From CAWIJK01 sp963836375 (GTDB taxonomy: Bacteria > Actinomycetota > Acidimicrobiia > Acidimicrobiales > RAAP-2): DNA of 64,000 nt. This document shows positions 1 through 9,733 of the stretch, in pieces. A program made the translations under genes and the position numbers. Every line of letters starts with the position of its first letter. The stretch's first letter is position 1. The notes below the pieces were generated by a model that had not been told where the DNA came from, ran no database searches, and worked only from the letters and a program-made list of their open reading frames with translations. Where the stretch lies: NCBI GenBank assembly GCA_963836375.1, contig CAWIJK010000002.1, positions 186,001 through 250,000 of the forward strand, in the 5' to 3' direction.

Positions 1-500
1 GCTACGCCATCGCCGAGCCGACGGTGGCCCTGTTGTCGATCGGCGAGGAGCCGACCAAGGGGAGCCCGCTCGTCAAAGAGGCCCACGCCCTCCTGGCCGC
101 CGGCGGCACCGGTGTGCGCTTCACCGGCAACATCGAGGGCCGGGACCTGCTCCCGAGCCCGGCCGACGTGGTGGTGACCGACGGCTTCACCGGCAACGTC
201 ACCCTCAAGTCCTTGGAGGGGGCCTTGCGCTACCTCCTCGAGGTCCTCTTCGGGGTCTTCGGCACCGACGAGTCGACCCGGGCGGCCTCCGAGGTGCTGC
301 TGCCCCACCTGCTGCCCATCGCCGCCGAGTTCGACCCCGAGAATACCGGCGGGGCCATGCTGCTCGGGGTCGACGGGGTGTGCGTCATCAGCCACGGCTC
401 GTCGTCGCAGGTGGCCATGGTCAACGCCATCAAGGTGGCCCACGACCTGGCCGCCGGCGGCCTGGTCGAGCACCTGGCCGCCGCGGTGGGGGCCCCCTGA
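1..500 (+). CDS. plsX: PlsX phosphate acyltransferase, C-terminal part
   Basis: The gene enters from the left edge in frame 3 and stops at 498-500, so only about 165 C-terminal residues are present. The opening segment reads YAIAEPTVALLSIGEE, followed by KGSPLVKEA, NIEGRDL and VVTDGFTGNVTLKSLEG, the conserved core of PlsX. PlsX converts acyl-ACP plus phosphate into acyl-phosphate at the membrane surface, the first step of phosphatidic acid synthesis by the PlsX/PlsY route. Its neighbour acpP supplies the acyl carrier, which supports the call. The plsX-acpP-rnc order is common in bacteria. Confidence 0.96.
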   Translation, partial: YAIAEPTVALLSIGEEPTKGSPLVKEAHALLAAGGTGVRFTGNIEGRDLLPSPADVVVTDGFTGNVTLKSLEGALRYLLEVLFGVFGTDESTRAASEVLLPHLLPIAAEFDPENTGGAMLLGVDGVCVISHGSSSQVAMVNAIKVAHDLAAGGLVEHLAAAVGAP

Positions 501-563
501 GCGCTCGGCGCCCGCCTGCCCCGGTCCCCACCACGGCGGCATCACACCGAAGACGGCACCCAG

Positions 564-580
564 GCGCCTGCATCAGGCGC
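564..580. terminator. Perfect inverted repeat after plsX
   Basis: GCGCCTG, loop CAT, CAGGCGC forms a perfect 7-bp stem 64 bases after the plsX stop and 110 bases before acpP. There is no T-run, as is frequent for high-GC actinobacterial terminators. It could equally be a protein-binding palindrome. This is the only clear structure in the 189-base plsX-acpP gap. Confidence 0.4.
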
Positions 581-689
581 TCAATGGAAGTCTGCCGCCC
601 AAAATCGGCGTCAAAGGGGGACGCAACGCCGGTGGCGGCCGTGGCGGTAAGATGCCGGGCACGCGCACCCCACGAGACCAGGAGCGAGC

Positions 690-986
690 GTGCCCGCAGA
701 GACCCACATCGATCGTGGCCCGCTCGACCGCCAGGCGGTCTTCGAGCTGATCCGGGACCAGCTGGCCGACATCTTAGAGACCGACCCGGCCACCATCACC
801 GAGGGCTCCTCGTTCACCGAGGACCTCGACGCCGACTCGCTGGCCCTGATCGAACTGGTCGAGGCGCTCGAAGAGGAGCTGGGGGAGCGTAGCGTGGGTT
901 TCCGGATCGATGACGAGGACCTCGAGGACCTCCGGACGGTGCGTGACGCCGTCGACTACGTCGTTGCCAAGCTCGGAGCGGGTTGA
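690..986 (+). CDS. acpP: Acyl carrier protein
   Basis: A 98-residue acidic protein with the phosphopantetheine site DLDADSLALIELV (modified Ser near residue 47), the hallmark of ACP. It carries growing acyl chains in type II fatty acid synthesis and feeds PlsX upstream. The GTG start at 690 follows AGGAG at 680-684 with 5-base spacing. It is slightly longer than the usual 75-85 residues because of a 12-residue N-terminal extension and an insertion (ELGERSVGFRIDDE) before the last helices. The stop overlaps the 5' end of rnc, which suggests translational coupling. Confidence 0.95.
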   Translation: MPAETHIDRGPLDRQAVFELIRDQLADILETDPATITEGSSFTEDLDADSLALIELVEALEEELGERSVGFRIDDEDLEDLRTVRDAVDYVVAKLGAG

Positions 987-1752
987 CGGGACGCCCGCGG
1001 ACGGCCCCGGGGACGGGGCGGACCGCCTGGCCGAGCGGCTGGGCCACGAGTTCGCCGACCGCACGCTCTTGGACCGGGCCCTGGCCCACCGGAGCTGGTG
1101 CGGCGAGCAGGACGGGGCACCGTCGAACGAACGCCTCGAGTTCCTGGGCGACGCCGTGCTCGGCCTTGTGGTGGCCGAGCACACCTACCGCCGTTACCCG
1201 GACTTCCCCGAAGGGAAGCTGGCCAAGGTCCGCGCCGCGGTGGTCAACGCCCGGGTACTGGCCGACATCGCCCAAGAGCTCGGGGTGGGCGACGTGTTGC
1301 TGCTCGGCAAGGGGGAAGAGGCCTCGGGGGGCCGGACGAAGGCCTCCATCCTGGCCGACGCGGTGGAGGCGGTGATCGGCGCCGTGTACCTCGACGCCGA
1401 GTGGGAGGCGACCGAGCCCCTGGTGCTGCGCCTCCTCGGTGAGCGCATCGAGCGCGCCGCGGCCGAGCCGGACGACTTCGACCACAAGAGCCGGCTCCAA
1501 GAGCTGACCGTCCGTCGCGGTGAGGGCACTCCCCGTTATGTGGTGGCCGGCACCGGGCCCGACCACGACCGCAGCTACCTGGCCGAGGTCTACGTGGGCA
1601 AGGTGCGCTGGGGCGAGGGACGGGGGAGCTCGAAGAAGGACGCGGAGCAAGAGGCGGCCCGGACCGCCTGGCAGGGGCTGTCGGGGCCAGCCGGCCCCGA
1701 GGGGGCGGCCCCCGAGGGCACCGGGCCGACGTCGGGAGTCCTCGGTGCCTGA
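964..1752 (+). CDS. rnc: Ribonuclease III
   Basis: Endoribonuclease that cuts double-stranded RNA during rRNA processing and mRNA turnover. The catalytic domain holds the signature NERLEFLGDAVLGLVVAE and the second acidic motif ADAVEAVIGAVYLD. A C-terminal dsRNA-binding domain (from DHKSRLQEL to KKDAEQEAARTAW) follows. About 262 residues from the chosen start. The start is uncertain: in-frame candidates are ATG 910, GTG 943 and TTG 964, all inside acpP. I chose TTG 964 because it gives the family's usual N-terminal length and the smallest overlap (23 bases), although none has a good ribosome-binding site. The 3' end overlaps mutM by 8 bases. Confidence 0.94.
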   Translation: MPSSERVDGTPADGPGDGADRLAERLGHEFADRTLLDRALAHRSWCGEQDGAPSNERLEFLGDAVLGLVVAEHTYRRYPDFPEGKLAKVRAAVVNARVLADIAQELGVGDVLLLGKGEEASGGRTKASILADAVEAVIGAVYLDAEWEATEPLVLRLLGERIERAAAEPDDFDHKSRLQELTVRRGEGTPRYVVAGTGPDHDRSYLAEVYVGKVRWGEGRGSSKKDAEQEAARTAWQGLSGPAGPEGAAPEGTGPTSGVLGA

Positions 1753-2629
1753 GCTCCCCGAGGTCGAGACGCTGCGCCTGGACTTGGGCAAGGAGGTCAC
1801 CGGTCGCAAGATCAAGGCGGTCTCGGTGGGCAACGGGCGCTCGGTCCGACGGCACTCGAGCGCCAAGCAGTTCCGCTCCTTGTTGGAGGGGCGGACCATC
1901 AAGGGCGTCGGGCGGCTCGGCAAGTACCTGCTGGTGGCCCTGGACAGCGGCGACACCCTGGTCGTGCACCTCGGGATGAGCGGCCAGCTGCTGCGGGTCA
2001 AGTCGGTCAAAGAGCCCAAACCCAAGCACACCCACGTGGTCATCACCTTCACCCAGGGCGGCGAGCTCCGCTACGTGGACCCCCGGACCTTCGGCGAGAT
2101 GTTCGTCTCGACCCCCCCGACCCGGCCCGAGGGGGCACCGGCGCCGGCCGCCGCCGACGGTGCGGCGAGCCGCAAGAACGTCCACGAGCTCTCCCACCTC
2201 GGCTTCGACCCCATCGAGGACATGATGAGCTGGGACCGCTTCGCGGTGATGCTGCGCCAGCACCACGCCGGGATCAAGTCGCTCCTCATGGACCAGCAGT
2301 TCGCGGCGGGGATCGGCAACTTGTACTCCGACGAGATCCTCTTCGCCGCCGGCCTCCGTTACGACCGATTGTCCGACAGCCTCTCGGCCACCGAGGTGCG
2401 CCGCCTCTACCGGGCCATGGTCGAGACCCTGGCCGACGCCATCAAGCACCGCGGCTCGACCCTGGCCGACGACCAGTACAAGGACCTCTTCGGCGAGGTC
2501 GGCGACTACCAGGGCCAGCACCAGGTCTACGACCGCGAGGGCCAGCCCTGCCGGCGCTGTCGCAACCCGATCGTGCGGGTCCGCCACGGCGGGCGCTCGA
2601 CGTTCTTCTGCGAGCACTGCCAGATCTGA
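1745..2629 (+). CDS. mutM: Formamidopyrimidine-DNA glycosylase
   Basis: DNA repair glycosylase/AP lyase that removes 8-oxoguanine and formamidopyrimidines. The GTG start at 1745 yields mature PELPEVETLR; Pro2 is the Schiff-base nucleophile and Glu3 the acid. The helix-two-turn-helix reads QQFAAGIGNLYSDEILF, and the C-terminus has a C-x2-C-x16-C-x2-C zinc finger starting CRRCRNP and ending CEHCQI. 294 residues, normal for Fpg. The start overlaps the end of rnc. An insertion rich in Ala/Pro (about residues 125-145, EGAPAPAAADG) separates the N-terminal beta-sandwich from the helical part. Confidence 0.96.
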   Translation: MPELPEVETLRLDLGKEVTGRKIKAVSVGNGRSVRRHSSAKQFRSLLEGRTIKGVGRLGKYLLVALDSGDTLVVHLGMSGQLLRVKSVKEPKPKHTHVVITFTQGGELRYVDPRTFGEMFVSTPPTRPEGAPAPAAADGAASRKNVHELSHLGFDPIEDMMSWDRFAVMLRQHHAGIKSLLMDQQFAAGIGNLYSDEILFAAGLRYDRLSDSLSATEVRRLYRAMVETLADAIKHRGSTLADDQYKDLFGEVGDYQGQHQVYDREGQPCRRCRNPIVRVRHGGRSTFFCEHCQI

Positions 2630-2694
2630 TCTGACCGCCGCCGGGTCCGACGGCCGGGTGCGGCGGCCGGGCCGGGGCGCCCGCCGGGCGGTCC

Positions 2695-2901
2695 CTAACG
2701 GGCCGGCGCGGTGAGCTCGCCCAGCAGGTGGCCGGTCGCCTCGGTCACGGCGGCCACCGCCCGGTCGAAGGCGGCCCGGTTGGCCTTCGACGGTGCCCGG
2801 TAGCCGCTGATCTTGCGGACGTACTGCAAGGCGGCCGCCTCGATCTCGCTCGGCGTGGCGGGGGGCTCGGCGCCCCGGAGGGTCTTGATGCTTCGGCACA
2901 T
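2695..2901 (-). CDS. DUF2277 family small protein
   Basis: A 68-residue protein starting MCRSIKTLRGAEPP, with EIEAAALQYVRKISGY and RPSK-like RAPSKANRAAFDRAV. This is the DUF2277 family, found widely in actinobacteria and of unknown function. It lies on the opposite strand between mutM and smc, transcribed divergently from smc with a 77-base gap, and interrupts the otherwise continuous + strand core cluster. Confidence 0.85.
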   Translation of the reverse strand: MCRSIKTLRGAEPPATPSEIEAAALQYVRKISGYRAPSKANRAAFDRAVAAVTEATGHLLGELTAPAR

Positions 2902-2965
2902 GTCCCGACCCTGCCACAGCCGACGGCCCGCCGCCCGGGGCCCGAGGGGTCCGGGCGGGGGTTGG

Positions 2966-2971
2966 TAGGGT
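2966..2971 (+). promoter_or_regulatory. Leaderless -10 element of smc
   Basis: TAGGGT ends 7 bases before the smc ATG. There is no Shine-Dalgarno sequence between them. Placement fits a transcript starting at or very near the A of ATG. Confidence 0.5.
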
Positions 2972-2978
2972 CCTGCCG

Positions 2979-5900
2979 ATGTTCCTGAAGTCCCTCAGCA
3001 TGAAGGGGTTCAAGTCCTTCGCCGACCCCACCGTGCTCGAGTTCGAGCCCGGGATCACGGTGGTGGTCGGGCCCAACGGCAGCGGTAAGTCCAACGTCGT
3101 CGACGCCGTGACCTGGGTGCTCGGGGCCCAGGGTCCGCGTTCGCTGCGCTCGGCCAAGATGGAAGACGTCATCTTCGCCGGGACCTCCAGCCGGCCCGCG
3201 CTCGGCCGGGCCGAGGTCTCGCTCACCATCGACAATTCGTCGGGCAAGCTGCCGGTCGACATGGCCGAGGTGACCATCACCCGGACCCTGTTCCGGACCG
3301 GCGATTCCGAGTACGCCATCAACGGGACCCCGTGCCGGCTGCTCGACATCCAAGAGCTGCTGAGTGACTCAGGGGTCGGCCGCCAGCACCACATGATCAT
3401 CGGCCAGGGGCAGCTCGACACGGTGCTCAACGCCCGCCCCGAGGACCGTCGGGCCATCATCGAAGAGGCGGCGGGGGTGCTCAAGCACCGGCGGCGCCGA
3501 GAGCGGGCCGAACGCCGCCTGGAGGCCACCGGGGAGAACCTGGAGCGCCTCGGCGACCTGGTGCGCGAGGTGCGGCGCCAGATCCGCCCGCTCGAGCGCC
3601 AGGCGGCCGCCGCCCGCTCGTACACGACGGTGGCCGAGGAGTTGCACACCGTCCGGCTCTTCGTGGCGGCGACCGAGCTGGCCGACCTCGAGGCCCGTCG
3701 GACCACCGCCGCCGCGGCCCTCGGGGCGCTCACCGCCGAAGAGCACGAGTTGCACGGGGCCGTGGCCGCCCTCGACGAGGCGGCGGCGGCCACCGCGGCC
3801 GAGCTCTCGTCGCGCCGCGAAGAGGACCTCGCCTCGTCGCTCGGTCGGGTCCAGGGCCTGGTCGAGCGGACCCGGGGGACGATGGGGGTCCTGCGCGAGC
3901 GGGCGCGGGCGCTGGCGGCCGCCCTCGACGCCGCCGCCGACGTCGACGTGGTCTCCACCCTCGAGGCCGAGTCGGCCCGCCTGGCGGGTGAGCTCTCGGC
4001 GGCCGAGGCCGAGGCCGCCACGTTCGACCCCGAGCGGGCCGCGCTCGAGGCGGCCGAGCGGGCCCTGTCGTCCGACGAGGCGGCCCACGCCGCCGCCTGG
4101 GGCGACGGGACCGAGGCCCGGGCGGCCGACGAGGCCCTGACCGGCGCCCGCAACCACCTCGAGGTCCTGCGTCGGGCGGCGGAGCATGTGAGCGAGTCGA
4201 TCGCGGGGCTCGACCAGCGCATGGGCGTTCTCGGGCGCCGGGCCGAGGCGTTGGCGGCCAGTGCGTCGGGGCTCGAGGCGAAGGCCTCCGAGATGCACGA
4301 CGAGGCCACGCGCCTGGGGGGCGCGGTGGACGAGGCCGAAGCGGCGGCCGGCGCCAGCGCGGCGGCCGAGGCCGAGGCCGAGCGGGCCGCCGGGCTCGCC
4401 GAGCAGGAACGGCACCGCAGCGCCGCCCGGGCCGAGGCCCTGGCCCGGGCGCTGCACGACCTCGAAGGGGCGGGGGGCCGCGAGGCGCTGGCCGGCGTGG
4501 ACGGTGTGGTCGGGTCGCTGGTCGACCTGGTCGAGATCGACGCCGGCTGGGAGGCCGCCTTCGAGGCGGCCGCCGGCGCCTCGGTGGCCGCGGTGGTCGT
4601 CGACGGGCCCGAGGCGGCCCGGGCGGCCATGGGCAGGCTGCACCGCCAGGGCGCCACCGGGGCCCTCCTGGCTGCCCGCCACGCGCCGACGCCGGCCGGA
4701 CCCGACCCGAAGAGCCTGCCGGCCGGCGCCGAGCTGGTGCGCCCGCACGTCCGGCTCCGGGGGGCGCCCATGGTCGACGACGTGCTCGACTCGCTGATCG
4801 GCCGGGCCGTCCGGGTCCCCGGATGGGAGGAGGGGATCGACCTCGCCCTCGACCGGCCCGACCTGGTGGTGGTGACCGGGCACGGCGACCGCTTCGCCAC
4901 CTCGGGCTGGCGGGTCCGGTCGAACCAGGGGGTGGTGACGGCCGCCGCCGTCGAAGAGGCCGAGCGGCGGTCGGCCGCCGCCGCCGCCGCCGCCGACCAG
5001 GCGGCGGAGCGGCTCCGCCGCGCCCGGCGCGATCACGAAGAGACCCGTCGCCTGGCACTGGTGGCGGCCCGGGCCGCCGACCGGCACCAGTCGGCCGAGG
5101 CCGCGGTGGCCAGCGAGCGGGCCCGGCTGGGCGACGACCGAGAGGTGGTCGCCGCCGAGCTCGAAGAGACCCGGCGGGCCCGGGCCGATGCCGAGGACCG
5201 GGCGGCCGCCCAGCGGGCCGAGCTCGAAGAACTCGAGCGTTCCGTGCCCGGGCTCGAGGCCGACGCCCGCGGTGCCCTCGAGCGGGCCGAGCAGGCGACG
5301 GCGGCCGGACGGGACCTCGACGCCCGCCGGGCCGAGGCGGCGTCGCTGCGCCAGGGTCTCGAGGTCCGCTCGGCCGGGCTCGACGAGCGCCGCCGGGTCC
5401 TCGCTGCCCGCCGGGCCGAGGTGGAGCGCCGCCTCGAGGGGCACGCCGACGAGCGCCAGGCCGCCGCCGCTCGCCGGCGCCGGCTCGAGGCCGACGGCCG
5501 GGCGCTGGAGCGTCTCGGCGCGCTGGCCGAAGGTGAGCGGGCCCGGCTCGAGTCGGTCCTCGACACCCTCCGGCTCGACTACCGCAACCAGGTCGAGGCG
5601 GTGCGGGCCGGCGGGGAGCGCCTCGAGTCGCTGCGCCGGGACCGCGCCGCCACCGAGCACCGGTTGGGCGAGGTGCGAGAGCGGACCCGGGCCCTGGACC
5701 TCGAAGCGGCCGAGGTGTCCCTGCGCAGCGAGACGCTCACCGAGACGGTCCGACGTGAGCTCGGCCACGAGCCGGGCGAGCTGACCGAGGTGCCGGCCCC
5801 CGAGCTCCCCCAGGGGACCACGGCGGCCGAGCACGCGGCCGGCCTGGCCGACAAGCTGGCCTCGCTGGGCCCGGTCAACCCGCTGGCCCTCGAGGAGCTC

Positions 5901-6488
5901 TCGGTCCTCGAAGAGCGCCACCGCGAACTCGACACCCAGGTGGCCGACGTCCGGTCGGCCCGCCGCGAGCTCCAAGAGGTGATCCGGACCCTCGACGACG
6001 AGATCGTCCAGTCCTTCGCCGCCGCCGCGGCCGACGTCAACGAGCACTTCTCGACCCTGGTGGCCATGCTCTTCCCGGGGGGCACCGGGCGGCTCTCGCT
6101 GACCGAGCCCGACGACCTGCTGCACACCGGCGTCGAGGTCGAGGTCCGGCCGGCCGGTCGCAACGTGCGCCGGGTGTCGCTCTTGTCGGGTGGCGAGCGC
6201 TCGTTGGCCGCCCTGGCGTTCCTCTTCGCCGTCTTCCGGAGCCGGCCGTCGCCCTTCTACCTGATGGACGAGGTGGAGGCGGCCCTCGACGACGTGAACC
6301 TGCACCGGTTCCTCGGTCTTGTCCGCGAGTTCCGCGACGAGGCCCAGCTGATCATCGTCAGCCACCAGAAGCGGACGATGGAGACCGGCGACGCCCTCTA
6401 CGGGGTCACGATGGCCCCGGGCGGGTCCTCCCAGGTGATCAGCCAGCGGGTCGAGCGGCCTCAGGAGCCCGAGGCGGCCACCCCCTAG
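2979..6488 (+). CDS. smc: Chromosome segregation ATPase SMC
   Basis: 1169-residue condensin core. The N-terminal head has Walker A GPNGSGKSN (residues 31-39). Two long Ala/Glu/Arg-rich coiled coils flank a hinge at about residues 505-650 (GVDGVVGSLVDLVEI onward, like other SMC hinges). The C-terminal head has the ABC signature LLSGGERSLAALAF (near 1070) and Walker B FYLMDEVEAALDD (near 1093). SMC organises and segregates the chromosome with ScpA/ScpB. Placement before ftsY and ffh is the usual actinobacterial order. The ATG follows a TANNNT element rather than a ribosome-binding site. The stop codon lies in an 18-bp tandem duplication. Confidence 0.97.
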   Translation: MFLKSLSMKGFKSFADPTVLEFEPGITVVVGPNGSGKSNVVDAVTWVLGAQGPRSLRSAKMEDVIFAGTSSRPALGRAEVSLTIDNSSGKLPVDMAEVTITRTLFRTGDSEYAINGTPCRLLDIQELLSDSGVGRQHHMIIGQGQLDTVLNARPEDRRAIIEEAAGVLKHRRRRERAERRLEATGENLERLGDLVREVRRQIRPLERQAAAARSYTTVAEELHTVRLFVAATELADLEARRTTAAAALGALTAEEHELHGAVAALDEAAAATAAELSSRREEDLASSLGRVQGLVERTRGTMGVLRERARALAAALDAAADVDVVSTLEAESARLAGELSAAEAEAATFDPERAALEAAERALSSDEAAHAAAWGDGTEARAADEALTGARNHLEVLRRAAEHVSESIAGLDQRMGVLGRRAEALAASASGLEAKASEMHDEATRLGGAVDEAEAAAGASAAAEAEAERAAGLAEQERHRSAARAEALARALHDLEGAGGREALAGVDGVVGSLVDLVEIDAGWEAAFEAAAGASVAAVVVDGPEAARAAMGRLHRQGATGALLAARHAPTPAGPDPKSLPAGAELVRPHVRLRGAPMVDDVLDSLIGRAVRVPGWEEGIDLALDRPDLVVVTGHGDRFATSGWRVRSNQGVVTAAAVEEAERRSAAAAAAADQAAERLRRARRDHEETRRLALVAARAADRHQSAEAAVASERARLGDDREVVAAELEETRRARADAEDRAAAQRAELEELERSVPGLEADARGALERAEQATAAGRDLDARRAEAASLRQGLEVRSAGLDERRRVLAARRAEVERRLEGHADERQAAAARRRRLEADGRALERLGALAEGERARLESVLDTLRLDYRNQVEAVRAGGERLESLRRDRAATEHRLGEVRERTRALDLEAAEVSLRSETLTETVRRELGHEPGELTEVPAPELPQGTTAAEHAAGLADKLASLGPVNPLALEELSVLEERHRELDTQVADVRSARRELQEVIRTLDDEIVQSFAAAAADVNEHFSTLVAMLFPGGTGRLSLTEPDDLLHTGVEVEVRPAGRNVRRVSLLSGGERSLAALAFLFAVFRSRPSPFYLMDEVEAALDDVNLHRFLGLVREFRDEAQLIIVSHQKRTMETGDALYGVTMAPGGSSQVISQRVERPQEPEAATP

Positions 6489-6517
6489 GGACGTGGGTCC
6501 CCCTAGGGACGTGGGTC
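6482..6517. repeat. Two tandem copies of an 18-bp unit at the smc stop codon
   Basis: CCCCTAGGGACGTGGGTC occurs twice head to tail (6482-6499 and 6500-6517). The smc stop TAG (6486-6488) is inside the first copy. Each copy includes the palindrome CCCTAGGG. It is the main structure in the 70-base smc-ftsY gap. Confidence 0.9.
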
Positions 6518-6543
6518 CCGGGGGGCGGGGCTCCGCCGCCACC

Positions 6544-6549
6544 TAGGCT
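6544..6549 (+). promoter_or_regulatory. -10-like element of ftsY
   Basis: TAGGCT ends 9 bases before the ftsY ATG at 6559, with no ribosome-binding site between. Part of the leaderless pattern seen across the window. Confidence 0.45.
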
Positions 6550-6558
6550 CGGTTGGAC

Positions 6559-7764
6559 ATGACCGCGCTCTACATCGTCCTCAGCGTCGTCGTGGTGGTC
6601 GTTCTGGCCGTCCTGGTGGTCCTGGCCGCCCGGCGCCGCCGGTCCGTCGAGGCCGCCCCGCCCGGCCCCAACGCCCCACCGCCCACCACCACACCGCCGC
6701 GGGGCGCGGCACCGCCGGGGCCCGCCGCCGCCCCGGTCGGTGCCCCGGCCCCCGAGGCCCAACCCGTCACGCCGGCGCCGCGCAGTTTTCGCGACGGCCT
6801 GGGCAAGACCAGGGGGCTGTTCTCCCCTCTGCGGGCCCTGCGGTCGCGCGGCACGGTGGAGGCGGCCACCTGGGAAGAGCTCGAAGAGGCCCTGTTGCGG
6901 GCCGACGTGGGGGTCGGCACCACCGACGCCCTCCTGGCCGACCTCCGCCGCAAGGTGAAGAGCAAGGAGGTGGCCGGGGGGGACCAGCTGCTCGACTCCT
7001 TGCGGGCCGACCTGGTCGACCTGCTGCGCATCGAAGGGCGCTGGGACGCCGCCACCGACGGGGAGTTGGCCCTGTCCTCCCCCGAGTCTCCCGGGGTCGA
7101 CGACGAGGAGGTCGAGCCGGTCGGCCGGTCCCTCCGCTTCGACGCCGGGCCCGGGGTGGTCAACGTCTGGCTGTTCGTCGGGGTGAACGGGGTGGGCAAG
7201 ACCACCACCATCGGCAAGCTGGCCCGCCAGCAGTCGGCCGACGGCCGGTCGGTGCTCTTGGCCGCCGGGGACACCTTCCGGGCCGCGGCCGGCGAGCAGC
7301 TGGCCCGCTGGGCCGAGCGGGCCGGGACCGAGATCGTGCGGGGGGCCGAGGGCGGCGACCCGAGCGCCATCGTCTTTGACGCCGTCCAGCGGGCCGCGGC
7401 CCGGGGGAACGACCTGGTCCTGGCGGACACGGCCGGCCGGCTCCACACCAAGGTGAACCTGGTCGAGGAGCTCAAGAAGATCCGCCGGGTGGCCGACCGC
7501 CCCCCGGGCCGGGTCACCGAGGTGCTGCTGGTCATCGACGCCACCACCGGCCAGAACGGCCTCGTCCAGGCCAAGGAGTTCACCGACGCGGTGGAGGTCA
7601 CCGGGCTGGTCCTGACCAAACTGGACGGCACGGCCAAGGGCGGGGTGGTCGTCGCCGTCCAGCGGGAGCTGGGCCTGCCGGTCAAGCTGGTCGGGCTGGG
7701 CGAGGGCCCCGACGACCTGGTGCCCTTCGACCCCGAGCAGTTCGTCGACGCCCTGTTGGGCTGA
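6559..7764 (+). CDS. ftsY: Signal recognition particle receptor FtsY
   Basis: 401-residue SRP receptor GTPase that docks ribosome-SRP complexes at the membrane. It begins with a membrane segment (ALYIVLSVVVVVVLAVLVVL) followed by RRRR and a Pro/Ala-rich linker to about residue 75. Then come the helical N domain and the G domain: GVNGVGKTTT near 208, DTAGRLHTK near 290, TKLDGTAKGG near 353. The true N-terminal transmembrane anchor is typical of actinobacterial FtsY. ATG 6559 is preferred; an in-frame TTG lies two codons upstream. It partners with Ffh, encoded 48 bases downstream. Confidence 0.96.
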   Translation: MTALYIVLSVVVVVVLAVLVVLAARRRRSVEAAPPGPNAPPPTTTPPRGAAPPGPAAAPVGAPAPEAQPVTPAPRSFRDGLGKTRGLFSPLRALRSRGTVEAATWEELEEALLRADVGVGTTDALLADLRRKVKSKEVAGGDQLLDSLRADLVDLLRIEGRWDAATDGELALSSPESPGVDDEEVEPVGRSLRFDAGPGVVNVWLFVGVNGVGKTTTIGKLARQQSADGRSVLLAAGDTFRAAAGEQLARWAERAGTEIVRGAEGGDPSAIVFDAVQRAAARGNDLVLADTAGRLHTKVNLVEELKKIRRVADRPPGRVTEVLLVIDATTGQNGLVQAKEFTDAVEVTGLVLTKLDGTAKGGVVVAVQRELGLPVKLVGLGEGPDDLVPFDPEQFVDALLG

Positions 7765-7796
7765 GCGCCGCCGGCCGGGCCCGCGACGGCGTCCGG

Positions 7797-7802
7797 TAGC
7801 CT
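7797..7802 (+). promoter_or_regulatory. -10-like element of ffh
   Basis: TAGCCT ends 10 bases before the ffh ATG, inside the short ftsY-ffh gap, with no Shine-Dalgarno sequence. It suggests that ffh has its own promoter. Confidence 0.45.
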
Positions 7803-7812
7803 GGCGCCGATC

Positions 7813-9372
<1,560 letters not shown>

Positions 9373-9448
9373 GGGGCCCAGTGGACGCGGGGTGCCGCGG
9401 ACCTGCGACAATGGTCCGGATCAATCGACGGATGGAGGGACCAGTTCT

Positions 9449-9733
9449 GTGGCAGTGAAGCTCCGCCTCGTGCGGATGGGCAAGAAGAAGCAACCCACCT
9501 ACCGGGTGGTGGCGGCCGACAGCCGGTCACCGCGCGACGGGCGGTTCCTCGAGATCGTGGGCACCTACGCCCCCCGCGGCGCCTCGACCGCCGAGCCGGA
9601 TGCCGTCGTGACCATCGACAACGCCAAGGCGGTCAAGTGGCTCTCCCAGGGGGCCCAGCCGACCGAGCGGGTGGAGAGGCTGCTCAAAGCGTCGGGGGCC
9701 TGGGACGAGTTCACGGCGGCCAAGGCCAAGTGA
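9449..9733 (+). CDS. rpsP: 30S ribosomal protein S16
   Basis: 94 residues starting MAVKLRLVRMGKKKQPTYRVV, then DSRSPRDGRFLEIVGTY, the S16 signature. GTG start at 9449 with a strong GGAGGGA at 9434-9440. The frame is open further upstream, but the family N-terminus and the ribosome-binding site fix this start. The stop overlaps the next gene by 4 bases (GTGA), so rpsP and the KH protein are translationally coupled. Confidence 0.97.
   Translation: MAVKLRLVRMGKKKQPTYRVVAADSRSPRDGRFLEIVGTYAPRGASTAEPDAVVTIDNAKAVKWLSQGAQPTERVERLLKASGAWDEFTAAKAK

Noticed and set aside
1244..6542. Very long open frames antisense to mutM and smc (up to about 1200 codons)
   Set aside because: They arise from the high GC content of the coding strand; their translations are low-complexity Arg/Pro/Ser/Gly runs with no family features, while smc and mutM on the + strand carry complete catalytic motifs.
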